From Fundidesulfovibrio agrisoli (GTDB taxonomy: Bacteria > Desulfobacterota > Desulfovibrionia > Desulfovibrionales > Desulfovibrionaceae): a stretch of DNA of 64,000 nt. Location: assembly GCF_022808715.1 (NCBI RefSeq), contig NZ_JAKZKX010000016.1, positions 1 through 64,000 of the forward strand, in the 5' to 3' direction. The notes beneath the pieces are model-generated. The model worked only from the letters and a program-made list of their open reading frames with translations, had not been told where the DNA came from and did not search any database. The position numbers and the translations under genes are program-made. Positions 1 to 8,681 of this stretch are shown in pieces. Each line of letters starts with the position of its first letter. Position 1 is the stretch's first letter.

Positions 1-55
1 CGGCTTGCTTCAGGATGCTCAGGATCTGACTGTCGGAGTAGCGGGACGTCTTCAT
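1..55 (-). CDS. IS3-family transposase OrfA, N-terminal fragment cut by window edge
   Basis: Reading leftwards from 55 gives an ATG followed by 18 codons beginning MKTSRYSDSQILSILKQA. This is the characteristic start of the IS3-family OrfA helix-turn-helix protein (residues like KTSR-S--QI--ILK-A). The rest lies outside the window. The GGAG upstream of the start (in the minus sense, near 65-70) fits a ribosome site. The inferred insertion-sequence end would lie somewhere between 60 and about 125, where an AT-rich stretch ends in a run of G, but I cannot define the terminal inverted repeat because the other end is missing. Confidence 0.75.
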   Translation of the reverse strand, partial: MKTSRYSDSQILSILKQA

Positions 56-640
56 GTAAAATCTCCTCGCCTGGGTTTACGAGAAAATTCTACTTTTCAG
101 AACAACCTTTTATTGGGGGGATTACCGGCCCTGCCCTGTGCGCCGCCTAAGCCCTGGCTGAATCCGCTTCGGGAAGCGTCGTCTTGAGCGTGGTCCCGTT
201 GGATGGCCGCTTCTGGGCTGAAACAAGAACGTTTCCTTCATGGCGGGTAAGAAATACCCGTGTTTCGAGGATGGCCCGGACGCTCCGGGTCGCAGGGCAG
301 CCGTGGCGTACGTCGTCACACTTCGTGGGTGGTGTTAATGATCTGCTTTTGTGTGAAGAAGGATTTCGAATCAGAAAAAACTGTCATTATTGCTATTTAG
401 AGCGGCGTGTTGAAAAAACTTAGAGAGAATGGGCGTGAGCGATAGAAAAAAGTTGTAACCTTTCCTTCGGGGTGTATATTTGAAGGGAAGTACGTCCCAG
501 GCCCAATTGCCGAGCGACGCGAGACGATGCCCCCATCCGGGGTCCCGTTATTTTTACCATCCGAATGTGTAATCGGTGTAGATGATTATCAAATACAATA
601 AGCAAGTTTCTGCATTTAACTGTTAATCGGAGGTGGGGCA
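56..640. other. Gene-free stretch between IS end and multicopper oxidase
   Basis: I see no convincing gene in these 585 bases. Short open frames on both strands lack ribosome sites and protein-like composition. The last 100 bases (about 540-640) become AT-rich and end in a clear GGAGG 8 bases before the oxidase start, so they probably hold its promoter. A TACAAT at 594-599 is a possible -10 element, but no good -35 element lies upstream. Confidence 0.5.
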
Positions 641-2995
641 ATGGTATTGCGTCGTAAATTGAACTTGTCACGGCTAGCATTGGGGTTGACAATCTGCTGT
701 ATGGTGTTGTCTCCCTTGAAGTACTCCACAGAGATTGGGGTTACATCCTCTGATGCCTACGGATATGCGTTCAGCCCCATCCTCAATAAATTTGTTGATT
801 CGTTGACGCCTATTTGCAAGCAAGACAATAGCGCCTACAGCACCCTGGGTTATTGCATCCCCATTGCAAAGCCGGTCAATTATCCTGCCGACCCCAATAG
901 TGATTATTATCAGATAGGAATCCGTCAATACTCTCAGCAGATGCATTCCGGGTTGCCCAACCAGACCATGTTGCGCGGCTATTATGACCTGAGCCCCAAC
1001 GCAACGGTCACGAAGCAGGGCACAGCCGAGACGCAGTCCTACCTTGGCCCCATCATCGTGGCCCAGACCAACAGGCCGGTGAGGGTGACCTTCCGCAACG
1101 AGCTGCCGCTGGGCAACGCCTTCCTCCCGGTGGACACCACCATCATGGGAGCGGACAGCTTCCAGAACCGCACGGCCGTCCACCTGCACGGCGGGTTCAC
1201 CCCCTGGATCAGCGACGGCACCCCCTTCCAGTGGTTCACTCCGCCCAGCGTCGGCCAGCATGGCGTGAGCTACATCAACGTGCCCGACATGGCGACCCCG
1301 GCGGCCAACGAATGGAACGCCTACTTCACCAACCTGCAGAGCGCGCGCATGCTCTGGTACCATGACCATGCCGTGGGAATCACCCGCACCAACGTCTACG
1401 CCGGGCTGGTCGCGGGCTATCTCATCACCGATGCGACCGAGGATCAGCTCGTGACCAACGGCATACTGCCAGCCGACAACGACGGCCTCGGCATCCCGCT
1501 GATCATACAGGACAAGAGCTTCGTTGACGCCGCCACCATCGGCACGCAGGACCCCTCCTGGGCCGCCAATGCGGACTGGGGCCAGTTCACCGGCGCGCTG
1601 TGGTACCCCCACGTGTACGAACCCAACCAGAACCTGGCCGACGGCTCCTTGAACCCCACCGGCCGCTGGGACTTCGGCGGCTGGGTCTACCCGCCCGTGC
1701 AGAACGTCCAAAACCCGCCCGCGGTCTCCGCCGTGGCCGAAGCCTTCCAGGACACCTCCCTGGTCAACGGCGTGGCCTACCCCTATATGGAGGTCGAGCA
1801 GCGTAAGTATCGTTTCCGCATCCTCAACGGTGCTGGCGCCCGGGCCTTCAACCTGCAGCTGTATATGGAGGCGCAGTCGGGCCAGAACTACACCGGCGAG
1901 GCCGACCTGGCCCAGCCCGGTCCCGCCATGCTCCAGATAGCCAACGAGGGCGGCGTGCTGCCCGCGGCGGTGGAGATGAACAACCCGCCGACCCAGTGGG
2001 GCGCGGTGTCCACGTCGCCGACCATGCCCACCACGTATACCCTGCTGGTGGCCCCGGCCGAACGCGCCGACATCATCGTGGACTTCTCGGCCCTGCCCGT
2101 GGGCGCCAGGCTGATTCTCTACAACGACGCGCCCGCGCCCGCCCCGGACGGCGACCCCCGCGACGACTACTTCACCGGCGACCCCGACCAGACCGCCAGC
2201 GGCGGCGCGCCCACCACGCTGCAGGGCAAAGGGCCCAACACCCGCACGTTGATGGAGTTCCGCGTGGTTGACGGCGGCACCCCCGACACCGTGAATTACG
2301 CCGCCACCAAGGCATACCTGCAGGACGCCAACACCGGCCTGCCGGCCATCTTCGCCCAGACCCAGCCCAAGCCCATCGTGCCCCCGGGGACCCCCGTTAC
2401 CGTTCGGTCCACCTCGGTCAACGGCATTCCGGTCAAGATCAAGACACTCAACGAGAACTTCGACATCCATGGCCGCCTGAACACCCAGATCGGCACCAAC
2501 TCCTTCTACATGGGCAACCAGGGCACCGCGGTTTACGGCACCGGCTACGAGGAGATGCCCACGGAGCCCGTGTTTAACCGCCAGCCGCAGATATGGACCG
2601 TGGTCAACAACACCGGCGACGTCCACCCCATCCACATCCACCTGGAGAACGTGCAGCTCGTGGCCCGCATGGACTGGGCGGGCAACGTCCTGCCCCCGGA
2701 CCCCAACGAGTTGGGATGGAAGGAGACCATCAGGATGCTGCCGGGCACCAACGCCATCGTGGCCGTGAAGTTCTCGCCGCCGCGCCTGCCGTTCGGGGTT
2801 CCCTACAGCGTCCGCCCGCTCAACGGGACGATGCCGTTCGACCCTGTGACGAACCCGCTGCACAACTTCGGTTTCGAGTACATCTGGCACTGCCACATGC
2901 TTGAACACGAAGAGCACGATATGATGCACGTCATCCAGGTGTTCAGCCCGTACGCGCCGCCGGCGGTGGATTGGCTGCTGATGAACGGCGGTTGA
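641..2995 (+). CDS. Exported multicopper oxidase (CotA/bilirubin-oxidase-like)
   Basis: This 784-residue protein has all four copper ligand motifs of multicopper oxidases: HLHGG near residue 180, WYHDHA near 240, HPIHIH near 665 and the type 1/trinuclear motif HCHMLEHEEHDMM near 755. The last motif includes the axial Met. These enzymes oxidise phenols, bilirubin or metal ions (Cu+, Mn2+) and reduce O2 to water. The N-terminus has basic residues and a hydrophobic stretch (about 10-30) consistent with export, although no clear cleavage site is visible. The start is ATG with GGAGG 8 bases upstream. It stands alone on its strand before a small secreted protein. In a presumed anaerobe a role in oxygen or copper defence is plausible, but the substrate is unknown. 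Confidence 0.93.
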   Translation: MVLRRKLNLSRLALGLTICCMVLSPLKYSTEIGVTSSDAYGYAFSPILNKFVDSLTPICKQDNSAYSTLGYCIPIAKPVNYPADPNSDYYQIGIRQYSQQMHSGLPNQTMLRGYYDLSPNATVTKQGTAETQSYLGPIIVAQTNRPVRVTFRNELPLGNAFLPVDTTIMGADSFQNRTAVHLHGGFTPWISDGTPFQWFTPPSVGQHGVSYINVPDMATPAANEWNAYFTNLQSARMLWYHDHAVGITRTNVYAGLVAGYLITDATEDQLVTNGILPADNDGLGIPLIIQDKSFVDAATIGTQDPSWAANADWGQFTGALWYPHVYEPNQNLADGSLNPTGRWDFGGWVYPPVQNVQNPPAVSAVAEAFQDTSLVNGVAYPYMEVEQRKYRFRILNGAGARAFNLQLYMEAQSGQNYTGEADLAQPGPAMLQIANEGGVLPAAVEMNNPPTQWGAVSTSPTMPTTYTLLVAPAERADIIVDFSALPVGARLILYNDAPAPAPDGDPRDDYFTGDPDQTASGGAPTTLQGKGPNTRTLMEFRVVDGGTPDTVNYAATKAYLQDANTGLPAIFAQTQPKPIVPPGTPVTVRSTSVNGIPVKIKTLNENFDIHGRLNTQIGTNSFYMGNQGTAVYGTGYEEMPTEPVFNRQPQIWTVVNNTGDVHPIHIHLENVQLVARMDWAGNVLPPDPNELGWKETIRMLPGTNAIVAVKFSPPRLPFGVPYSVRPLNGTMPFDPVTNPLHNFGFEYIWHCHMLEHEEHDMMHVIQVFSPYAPPAVDWLLMNGG

Positions 2996-3105
2996 TGCTT
3001 GAAGACGCAGACGCATGTTCCGACAGGAGATGTGGTTCAGAACTGCTCTTCAATCTGTAGTCAGGCAGCCGGAAGCTCCAGCGCTGTCGAAACGGAGGAT
3101 TCAAA

Positions 3106-3375
3106 ATGAACACTACCAGAACAATCGCCATCGGTGTTGTTCTTGCCACGTGCCTGCTGCTTCCGGGCTCCGCCATGTCCCAGAGCCTGCAAAAGGCGGC
3201 AGCCTGCAAAAGGACCTACGTCCAGTGCGTGAACTCCAAGGAGATCACTGACGAAGCGGGCAAGTACCAGTGCGTGAAGCAATACCAGGCCTGCTACAAG
3301 GCCAACTACGGCAAGGAGGCCACGGTGATGCCCAGCGGCACCCCGACCGTGAACAAGTCGGTCAAACAGCCCTGA
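3106..3375 (+). CDS. Small exported protein with twin CX6C motif
   Basis: This 89-residue protein starts with a clear Sec signal peptide (hydrophobic core about 7-22, likely cleavage after ...GSAMSQ). The mature part holds exactly four cysteines, at 34, 41, 56 and 63, forming CX6C-X14-CX6C. That pattern suggests an antiparallel helical hairpin tied by two disulfides. AGGAGG-like bases sit about 8 bases before the ATG, and a strong hairpin follows the stop. It is 110 bases downstream of the multicopper oxidase on the same strand. I do not recognise the family, and the fold is inferred from cysteine spacing only. The divergently oriented neighbour at 3479-3802 has a similar mirror-symmetric cysteine layout. 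Confidence 0.8.
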   Translation: MNTTRTIAIGVVLATCLLLPGSAMSQSLQKAAACKRTYVQCVNSKEITDEAGKYQCVKQYQACYKANYGKEATVMPSGTPTVNKSVKQP

Positions 3376-3400
3376 CGGGCCAGCAAAGCCACCACCTCAC

Positions 3401-3430
3401 TGCCGGGGTGCGGTTCGCCGCACCCCGGCA
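3401..3430 (+). terminator. Rho-independent terminator after small secreted protein
   Basis: A perfect 13-bp stem (TGCCGGGGTGCGG at 3401-3413 with its complement at 3418-3430) is closed by the very stable TTCG tetraloop and followed by GTTGTCTTTG. The U-run is weak. The stem sits between two convergent genes, so it may act on both strands. Confidence 0.75.
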
Positions 3431-3478
3431 GTTGTCTTTGATGGGGGGATGTTCAGGAGGGCAGGGCAGCGCGCCGCG

Positions 3479-3802
3479 CTACCGCCTGCACTGATTGAGG
3501 GCGTTGTTGCAGTTGGCCACGCAGACCGCACGCTGGTTGGCGTCACGCATGGAGTTGCAGTTGTTGACGCAGTTCGCCCAGGCCACGTTGCAGGCGTTCT
3601 CCTGGTTGCGGCGGCGGCGTTCGGCCGCCTCCTCGTCGTAGTAGGGGTCGTGGCGTCCGCCCCTGTAGCCGGACCCGTAGCCCTGATTGTAATAGCCCCC
3701 CCGGCCGTAGTAGGGGTCTTCATAGTAGCCGCCCCGCTGGGCGGATTCCACGCAGCCTGCCAGCGCGAGGAGCGTGAGCAGCAGCACGAAACGGATGTTC
3801 AT
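3479..3802 (-). CDS. Small Cys-rich lipoprotein with mirror-symmetric cysteine pattern
   Basis: This 107-residue protein has a lipoprotein signal peptide with lipobox LALAGC (Cys17). A Tyr/Gly/Arg-rich linker (about 22-58) with repeated YY and GGYY follows, then a charged segment EEAAERRRRNQEN. The C-terminal domain has six cysteines at 71, 78, 82, 94, 98 and 105, giving CX6CX3C-X11-CX3CX6C, a palindromic spacing that predicts a helical hairpin with three stacked disulfides. The ATG at 3802 is chosen because AGGAGG sits just upstream and the lipobox falls at the right distance. It converges on the preceding twin-CX6C gene. No function can be assigned; outer-membrane or periplasmic anchoring is expected from the lipobox. 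Confidence 0.8.
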   Translation of the reverse strand: MNIRFVLLLTLLALAGCVESAQRGGYYEDPYYGRGGYYNQGYGSGYRGGRHDPYYDEEAAERRRRNQENACNVAWANCVNNCNSMRDANQRAVCVANCNNALNQCRR

Positions 3803-3965
3803 GGGGCCTCCTGGTTTGTGCCAGTATGCACCACAAAGCGCGTGGCAAGTCAACGCGGCGCGACCCTCTCCGGCGCGGTTCCCGCCCGGGAATGTTGACC
3901 CGGCAACGCTTGGCCTGTAAGACCTTCCCCGGCGCGCGCGCCAGTTCATCCAGGAGCCTCCCGAC

Positions 3966-5396
3966 ATGGCAGAATATGAGGCGGTAATCGGCCTTGAAGT
4001 CCACGCCCAGTTGCTGACCGAAAGCAAGATCTTCTGTTCCTGCTCCACCCGTTTCGGCAACGACCCCAACGAGAACGTCTGCCCCGTGTGCTCGGGCATG
4101 CCCGGCGTGCTGCCCGTGCTCAACGAGCGCGCGGTGGAATACGCCGCCAAGATGGGCATGGCCATCGACTGCGCGCTCAACCCCGTCTCGGTGTTCGCGC
4201 GCAAGAACTATTTCTACCCCGACCTGCCCAAAGGCTACCAGATCTCCCAGTTCGAGCTGCCCATCGCCGAGCACGGCAAGGTGGACATCCTCGTGGACGG
4301 TGTGGCCAAGACCATCGGCGTCACGCGCATCCACATGGAGGAGGACGCGGGCAAGAACATCCACTCCGCCACGGACAACGCCAGCTACGTGGACCTGAAC
4401 CGCGCCTGCGTGCCGCTCATCGAGATCGTCTCCGAGCCGGACATGCGCTCCGCCGACGAGGCCGTGGCCTACTTGAAGGAGCTGCGCTCCATCCTGGTGT
4501 ACCTGGGCATCTGCGACGGCAACATGGAGGAGGGCTCCTTCCGCTGCGACGCCAACGTCTCCATCCGCCCCAAGGGGCAAGAGGAGTTCGGCACCCGGGC
4601 GGAGATCAAGAACGTCAACTCCTTCCGCAACGTGCACAAGGCCATCGAATACGAAATCCAGCGCCAGAAGGACTGCCTGGAGGACGGCGAGGCCATCGTG
4701 CAGGAGACGCGCCTCTACAACCCGGACAAGAACGTCACCGCCAGCATGCGCGGCAAGGAAGAGGCCCACGACTACCGCTATTTCCCCGACCCGGATCTGG
4801 TGCCCCTGAAGCTCGACCCCGCCAAGCTGGAACAGTGGAAGGCCCAGCTGCCCGAGCTGCCCCGGGTGCGCCGCCAGCGCTTCGAGAACGATTTCGGGCT
4901 CTCAGCAAACGACGCCGCCACCATCACCGCCGAGCGCGACCTGGCCGACTACTTCGAGGCCGCCTGCGCCGCCTACGCCCAGCCCAAGAAGATCGCCAAC
5001 TGGATCATGAGCGAGCTGCTGCGCGAGATGGGCGAGGCCAAGCTGGCCGCCGCGCAGCTCAAGCTGGCCCCGTCCGACCTGGCCAAGCTGGTGAAGCTGG
5101 TGGACGAGGGCGTTATCTCCGGCAAGATCGGCAAGCAGATCTTCCCCGACCTCTTCGCCCAGGGGGGCGACCCCGAGGCCCTGGTCAAGGCCAAGGGCCT
5201 GGTGCAGATTTCCGACTCCTCCGCTTTGGAGGAGGCCATCGACGCCGTGCTGGCCGCCAGCCCGGCCGAGGTGGAGGCCTACAAGGGCGGCAAGACCAAG
5301 CTCATGGGCTTCTTCGTGGGCCAGGTCATGAAAGCCACCAAGGGGCAGGCCAACCCCGGGCTGCTCAACCAGCTTCTGGCCAAAAAACTCAGCTAG
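3966..5396 (+). CDS. gatB: Asp-tRNA(Asn)/Glu-tRNA(Gln) amidotransferase subunit B
   Basis: This 476-residue protein begins [16 protein letters not shown], the classic GatB opening, and has the two zinc cysteine pairs at 24/26 and 39/42. The central part holds the conserved [17 protein letters not shown] and [10 protein letters not shown] motifs of the kinase-like catalytic core. The C-terminal third (about 295-476) is the helical GatB/YqeY domain that binds the tRNA. GatB phosphorylates the mischarged Glu/Asp and, with GatA and GatC, amidates it to give Gln-tRNA(Gln) or Asn-tRNA(Asn). Neither gatA nor gatC lies here, so the subunits are encoded apart. The start has AGGAG 10 bases upstream, and the gene ends 8 bases before mtnA, so the two are probably cotranscribed. 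Confidence 0.98.
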   Translation: MAEYEAVIGLEVHAQLLTESKIFCSCSTRFGNDPNENVCPVCSGMPGVLPVLNERAVEYAAKMGMAIDCALNPVSVFARKNYFYPDLPKGYQISQFELPIAEHGKVDILVDGVAKTIGVTRIHMEEDAGKNIHSATDNASYVDLNRACVPLIEIVSEPDMRSADEAVAYLKELRSILVYLGICDGNMEEGSFRCDANVSIRPKGQEEFGTRAEIKNVNSFRNVHKAIEYEIQRQKDCLEDGEAIVQETRLYNPDKNVTASMRGKEEAHDYRYFPDPDLVPLKLDPAKLEQWKAQLPELPRVRRQRFENDFGLSANDAATITAERDLADYFEAACAAYAQPKKIANWIMSELLREMGEAKLAAAQLKLAPSDLAKLVKLVDEGVISGKIGKQIFPDLFAQGGDPEALVKAKGLVQISDSSALEEAIDAVLAASPAEVEAYKGGKTKLMGFFVGQVMKATKGQANPGLLNQLLAKKLS

Positions 5397-5404
5397 GAAC
5401 CACA

Positions 5405-6448
5405 ATGACCGACCATATCCAGTTCTCCCCCGAGCAGGACGCCCTCGTCCTCCTGGACCAGCGCATCCTGCCCTGCCGCGAGGAATACTTCGTCTGCAAG
5501 CACAACTCCGACACCATCTACGCCCTGCAGACCATGGTGGTGCGCGGCGCGCCCGCCATCGGCGTCACCGCCGCCTACGGCTGCTACCTGGCCGCAGGCG
5601 AGGTCGACGGCGCGGACTCCGGCTGGAAGGCCAAGCTGGAAGGCCTGCTGAAGGACCTGGAGGACGCCCGGCCCACCGCCGTGAACCTGCGCTGGGCCGT
5701 GGAGCTCATGCGCAAGGCCTGGAAGGCCCTGCCCGAGCTCTCCCTGGCCCAGCTGCGCGCCAAATGGCTGGAGATGGCCAAGGAGATCCACGCCCAGGAC
5801 ATCGAGATCAACAAGGCCATGGGCCGCTACGGGGCCGAGCTCATCGACGACGGCGATACCGTGATGACCCACTGCAACGCCGGGGCCCTGGCCACCGCCG
5901 GATACGGCACCGCCCTGGGCGTGATCCGCGGCGCCTGGGAGCAGGGCAAGAAGATCCAGGTGATCGCCAACGAGACCCGCCCCTTCCTGCAGGGCGCGCG
6001 CCTCACCGCCTACGAGCTGGCCAAGGACGACATCCCCGTGAAGGTGGCCTGCGACAACGCCTGCGCCCTGCTGATGCAGCGCGGCATGGTCCAGAAGGTG
6101 GTGGTCGGCGCGGACCGCATCGCGGCCAACGGCGACGCCGCCAACAAGATCGGCACCTACGGGGTGGCCCTGCTGGCCAAGCATTTCGGCATCCCGTTCT
6201 ACGTGGCGGCCCCTGCCTCCACCTTCGACCTGGACACCCCCACTGGCGCGGGCATCCCCATCGAGGACCGCACCCCCAAGGAGGTGACCCACGTGGGCGA
6301 GCACCAGATCACCCCGGACAACGTGGGCGTGTTCAACTACGCCTTCGACGTGACACCCTCGGAGCTCATCGCGGGCATCGTCACCGAGCGCGGCGTGATC
6401 CGCGCCCCCTACGTGGAGAACATCCGCCGGATCATCGGCGGCGAATAA
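5405..6448 (+). CDS. mtnA: S-methyl-5-thioribose-1-phosphate isomerase
   Basis: This 347-residue protein of the eIF2B-like aldose-ketose isomerase family converts methylthioribose-1-P to methylthioribulose-1-P in methionine salvage. Visible family motifs are [14 protein letters not shown] (46-59), THCNAG with catalytic Cys157, [17 protein letters not shown] and [11 protein letters not shown] with catalytic Asp237. The usual length is about 340-370. The ATG at 5405 lies 8 bases after the gatB stop. The same open frame runs far upstream through gatB, but that part is only a shadow. In anaerobes lacking the full salvage cycle the enzyme may serve a shunt acting on 5-methylthioribose or 5-deoxyribose phosphates, which cannot be decided from this sequence. 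Confidence 0.95.
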   Translation: MTDHIQFSPEQDALVLLDQRILPCREEYFVCKHNSDTIYALQTMVVRGAPAIGVTAAYGCYLAAGEVDGADSGWKAKLEGLLKDLEDARPTAVNLRWAVELMRKAWKALPELSLAQLRAKWLEMAKEIHAQDIEINKAMGRYGAELIDDGDTVMTHCNAGALATAGYGTALGVIRGAWEQGKKIQVIANETRPFLQGARLTAYELAKDDIPVKVACDNACALLMQRGMVQKVVVGADRIAANGDAANKIGTYGVALLAKHFGIPFYVAAPASTFDLDTPTGAGIPIEDRTPKEVTHVGEHQITPDNVGVFNYAFDVTPSELIAGIVTERGVIRAPYVENIRRIIGGE

Positions 6449-6458
6449 CAACGACGCG

Positions 6459-6486
6459 GGGGCGGGGCGCACAGCCGTCCCGCCCC
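6459..6486 (+). terminator. GC hairpin between mtnA and thiS (weak terminator or attenuator)
   Basis: GGGGCGGG at 6459-6466 pairs perfectly with CCCGCCCC at 6479-6486 across a 12-base loop. Only TCTT follows, so termination would be partial at best. No thiamine pyrophosphate riboswitch motif is seen in this leader. Confidence 0.35.
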
Positions 6487-6535
6487 TCTTCCCCCCGCCC
6501 CCGGCGCTCCCGCGCCCCGCAGGAAGGACCACCCC

Positions 6536-6736
6536 GTGCGCCTTGTCATCAACGGAAAAGAATCGACCCTGGAACCCGGCCAGACCGTGGCCGGATGGCT
6601 CGCCGCGCGCGGGCTGGACCCCCAGGCCGTCATCGTGGAAATAAACGAGGCCATCGTTCCCCGCGAACTCTGGCCCGACACTGCCCTCAAGGAGGGCGAC
6701 CGCGTGGAGGTCGTCTCCTTCGTTGGCGGAGGCTGA
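6536..6736 (+). CDS. thiS: Sulfur carrier protein ThiS
   Basis: This 66-residue beta-grasp protein ends in the Gly-Gly tail (…SFVGGG) that ThiF adenylates and that becomes the thiocarboxylate sulfur donor for the thiazole ring. The residues NG near the start, [11 protein letters not shown] and [10 protein letters not shown] follow the usual ThiS pattern. The start is GTG at 6536, with GGAAGG 10 bases upstream (6521-6526). The stop lies 4 bases before the thiG start, and its ribosome site for thiG (GGCGGAGG) overlaps the ThiS Gly-Gly codons, indicating translational coupling. Confidence 0.93.
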   Translation: MRLVINGKESTLEPGQTVAGWLAARGLDPQAVIVEINEAIVPRELWPDTALKEGDRVEVVSFVGGG

Positions 6737-6740
6737 CACC

Positions 6741-7523
6741 ATGTCCGACACGCTGACCATCGGCGGCCGTGAGCTCACGAGCCGCCTGTTCATAGGCTCC
6801 GGCAAATACTCCTCCAACACCCTGATCCCGGCCGTGATGGAGGCCAGCGGCGCGCAGGTCATCACCGTGGCGGTGCGCCGGGTGGACCCCGAGGCCGGGC
6901 AGGAGAACATCCTGGCCCACGTGCCCAAAAGCGCCATCCTCATGCCCAACACCTCCGGCGCAAGAACCGCCCAGGAGGCCGTGCGGATCGCCCGCCTGGC
7001 CCGCGCCGCCGGTTGCGGGGACTGGGTCAAGATCGAGGTCATAAACGACAACCGCTACCTGCTCCCCGACAACTTCGAGACCGTGAAGGCCACCGAGATA
7101 CTGGCGGCCGAGGGCTTCACCGTGCTCTGCTACATGAGCCCGGACCTTGCCGCCGGGCGGCGCATGGTCGAGGCCGGAGCCGCCGCCGTGATGCCGCTTG
7201 GCGCGCCCATAGGCACCAACCGGGGCCTCAAGACCCGTGAGATGGTGCGCATCATGATCGAGGAATTGGACGTGCCGATCGTGGTGGACGCGGGCATCGG
7301 CCGCCCCTCCGAGGCCTGCGAGGCCATGGAGATGGGCGCGGCCGCCGTGCTGGTGAACACCGCCGTGGCCTCCGCCGCCGACCCCGTTGGCATGGCCCGC
7401 GCCTTCGGCCGCGCCGTGGCCGCCGGGCGCGAGGCCTGGCTCGCCGGGCCGGGCGCGGTGAGCGAGCTGGCCCGGGCCTCCTCGCCGCTCACGGGCTTCC
7501 TCGGCGGGATTTCGGGGGAGTAG
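6741..7523 (+). CDS. thiG: Thiazole synthase
   Basis: This 260-residue TIM-barrel enzyme joins 1-deoxyxylulose-5-P, dehydroglycine and ThiS-thiocarboxylate into the thiazole phosphate of thiamine. Hallmarks are [10 protein letters not shown] near residue 15, [19 protein letters not shown] with the Schiff-base lysine near residue 96, and the phosphate-binding [11 protein letters not shown] and GIGRPSEA loops. I chose ATG 6741 rather than an upstream in-frame start because the GGAGG at 6728-6732 is correctly placed and the protein then begins like its relatives. thiH follows after 7 bases. Confidence 0.96.
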   Translation: MSDTLTIGGRELTSRLFIGSGKYSSNTLIPAVMEASGAQVITVAVRRVDPEAGQENILAHVPKSAILMPNTSGARTAQEAVRIARLARAAGCGDWVKIEVINDNRYLLPDNFETVKATEILAAEGFTVLCYMSPDLAAGRRMVEAGAAAVMPLGAPIGTNRGLKTREMVRIMIEELDVPIVVDAGIGRPSEACEAMEMGAAAVLVNTAVASAADPVGMARAFGRAVAAGREAWLAGPGAVSELARASSPLTGFLGGISGE

Positions 7524-7530
7524 GGCGGCC

Positions 7531-8625
7531 ATGAGCTTTTACGACGTTCTGAAATCAACGGACATGGCCGCCGCCGCATCCGCCTTCGAGGCGGCCACCG
7601 AGGCCGACGTGCTGAGGGCCCTGGCCAGCGAGCGCCCCAACCGGGCGGACTTCCTGGCGCTGCTCTCCCCGGCGGGGGCACGGCAGCTCGAAGCCATGGC
7701 CCGGCGCGCGCACGAGCTCACGGTGCAACACTTCGGCCGGGCCATCCACCTGTTCACGCCGCTCTACCTGGCCAACCACTGCGTCAACCGCTGCGTGTAC
7801 TGCGGCTTCAACACCCACCACGACATCTACCGCCGCCAGCTCAGCCTGGAGGAGGTCGAGGCCGAGGCCCGCTGCATCGCGTCCACCGGGCTCAAGCACA
7901 TCCTGCTGCTCACGGGGGAAGCCCCCAAGACCAGCTCCGTGGAGTACATGGCCGACTGCGCCCGCGTGCTGGCCAAATACTTCGCCTCAATCTCCGTGGA
8001 GGTCTACCCGCTGGATCAGGCGGGCTACGCCAGGCTCCTGGAGGCCGGAATCGACGGCATGACCATGTTCCAGGAGGTCTACGACGAGGCGGCCTACCTG
8101 CCCCTGCATCCGGGCGGCCCCAAGCGGGACTACCGCTTCCGCCTGGAGGCCCCGGACAGGGCCTGCGCCGCAGGGTTCCGCCAGGTGGGCGTGGGCGCGC
8201 TCTTGGGCCTGCACGACTGGCGCCTGGAGGCCTTCAGCACCGGCCTGCACGCGGACTATTTGCAGAGCGCGTACCCCTCGGTGGAGGTGAGCGTCTCGGT
8301 GCCGCGCATCAGGCCCCAGACCGGCGGCTTCCAGCCCAAGGTGGAGGTCACGGACCGCGACCTGGTGCAGTACATCGCGGCCCTGCGCATCTTCATGCCC
8401 CGCGCGGGCGTCACCCTCTCCTCGCGGGAGAGGCCCGGCCTGCGCGACAACCTGCTGCGCCTGGGCGTGACGCGCATGTCCGCCGGGGTGAGCACCTCGG
8501 TTGGCGGCCGCGCCTCGGGGCAGAGCGACCCGGGGCAGTTCGAGATATCCGACGACCGCAGCGTGGCGGAGATGGCCGCCATGTTCACATCCCAGGGCTA
8601 TCAGCCCGTATACAAGGACTGGTAG
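7531..8625 (+). CDS. thiH: 2-iminoacetate synthase (radical SAM)
   Basis: This 364-residue radical SAM enzyme cleaves tyrosine to dehydroglycine and p-cresol for thiazole formation. The CX3CX2C cluster motif is at Cys84, Cys88 and Cys91 (CVNRCVYC), preceded by [10 protein letters not shown]. The C-terminal BATS domain region (about 215-364) includes [11 protein letters not shown] and [11 protein letters not shown], and ends in the iron-binding tail typical of ThiH. Use of ThiH instead of the oxygen-dependent ThiO glycine oxidase fits an anaerobe. It is tightly linked to thiG. The run is then interrupted by an acyltransferase before thiF and thiE. Confidence 0.96.
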   Translation: MSFYDVLKSTDMAAAASAFEAATEADVLRALASERPNRADFLALLSPAGARQLEAMARRAHELTVQHFGRAIHLFTPLYLANHCVNRCVYCGFNTHHDIYRRQLSLEEVEAEARCIASTGLKHILLLTGEAPKTSSVEYMADCARVLAKYFASISVEVYPLDQAGYARLLEAGIDGMTMFQEVYDEAAYLPLHPGGPKRDYRFRLEAPDRACAAGFRQVGVGALLGLHDWRLEAFSTGLHADYLQSAYPSVEVSVSVPRIRPQTGGFQPKVEVTDRDLVQYIAALRIFMPRAGVTLSSRERPGLRDNLLRLGVTRMSAGVSTSVGGRASGQSDPGQFEISDDRSVAEMAAMFTSQGYQPVYKDW

Positions 8626-8681
8626 CAGGTCCGGGCGGACACTCTCAGCCGCCCGGCCACAGCCGGATCGGAAGGCGGTGA

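Noticed and set aside
184-692. Small frames on both strands in the left gap
   Set aside because: No ribosome site, odd composition and overlap with the oxidase promoter region.
674-3016. Long open frame (780 codons) antisense to the multicopper oxidase
   Set aside because: It is a shadow caused by high third-position GC of the real gene; it is rich in Val/Gly/His/Arg, has no ribosome site and matches no domain.
4088-5404. Open frame running into mtnA from upstream
   Set aside because: This part overlaps gatB in another frame and is Arg/Pro/Gly-rich; mtnA starts at 5405.
6449-6535. Thiamine pyrophosphate riboswitch before thiS
   Set aside because: The conserved CUGAGA and ACCUGA-type motifs are absent; only a GC hairpin is present.
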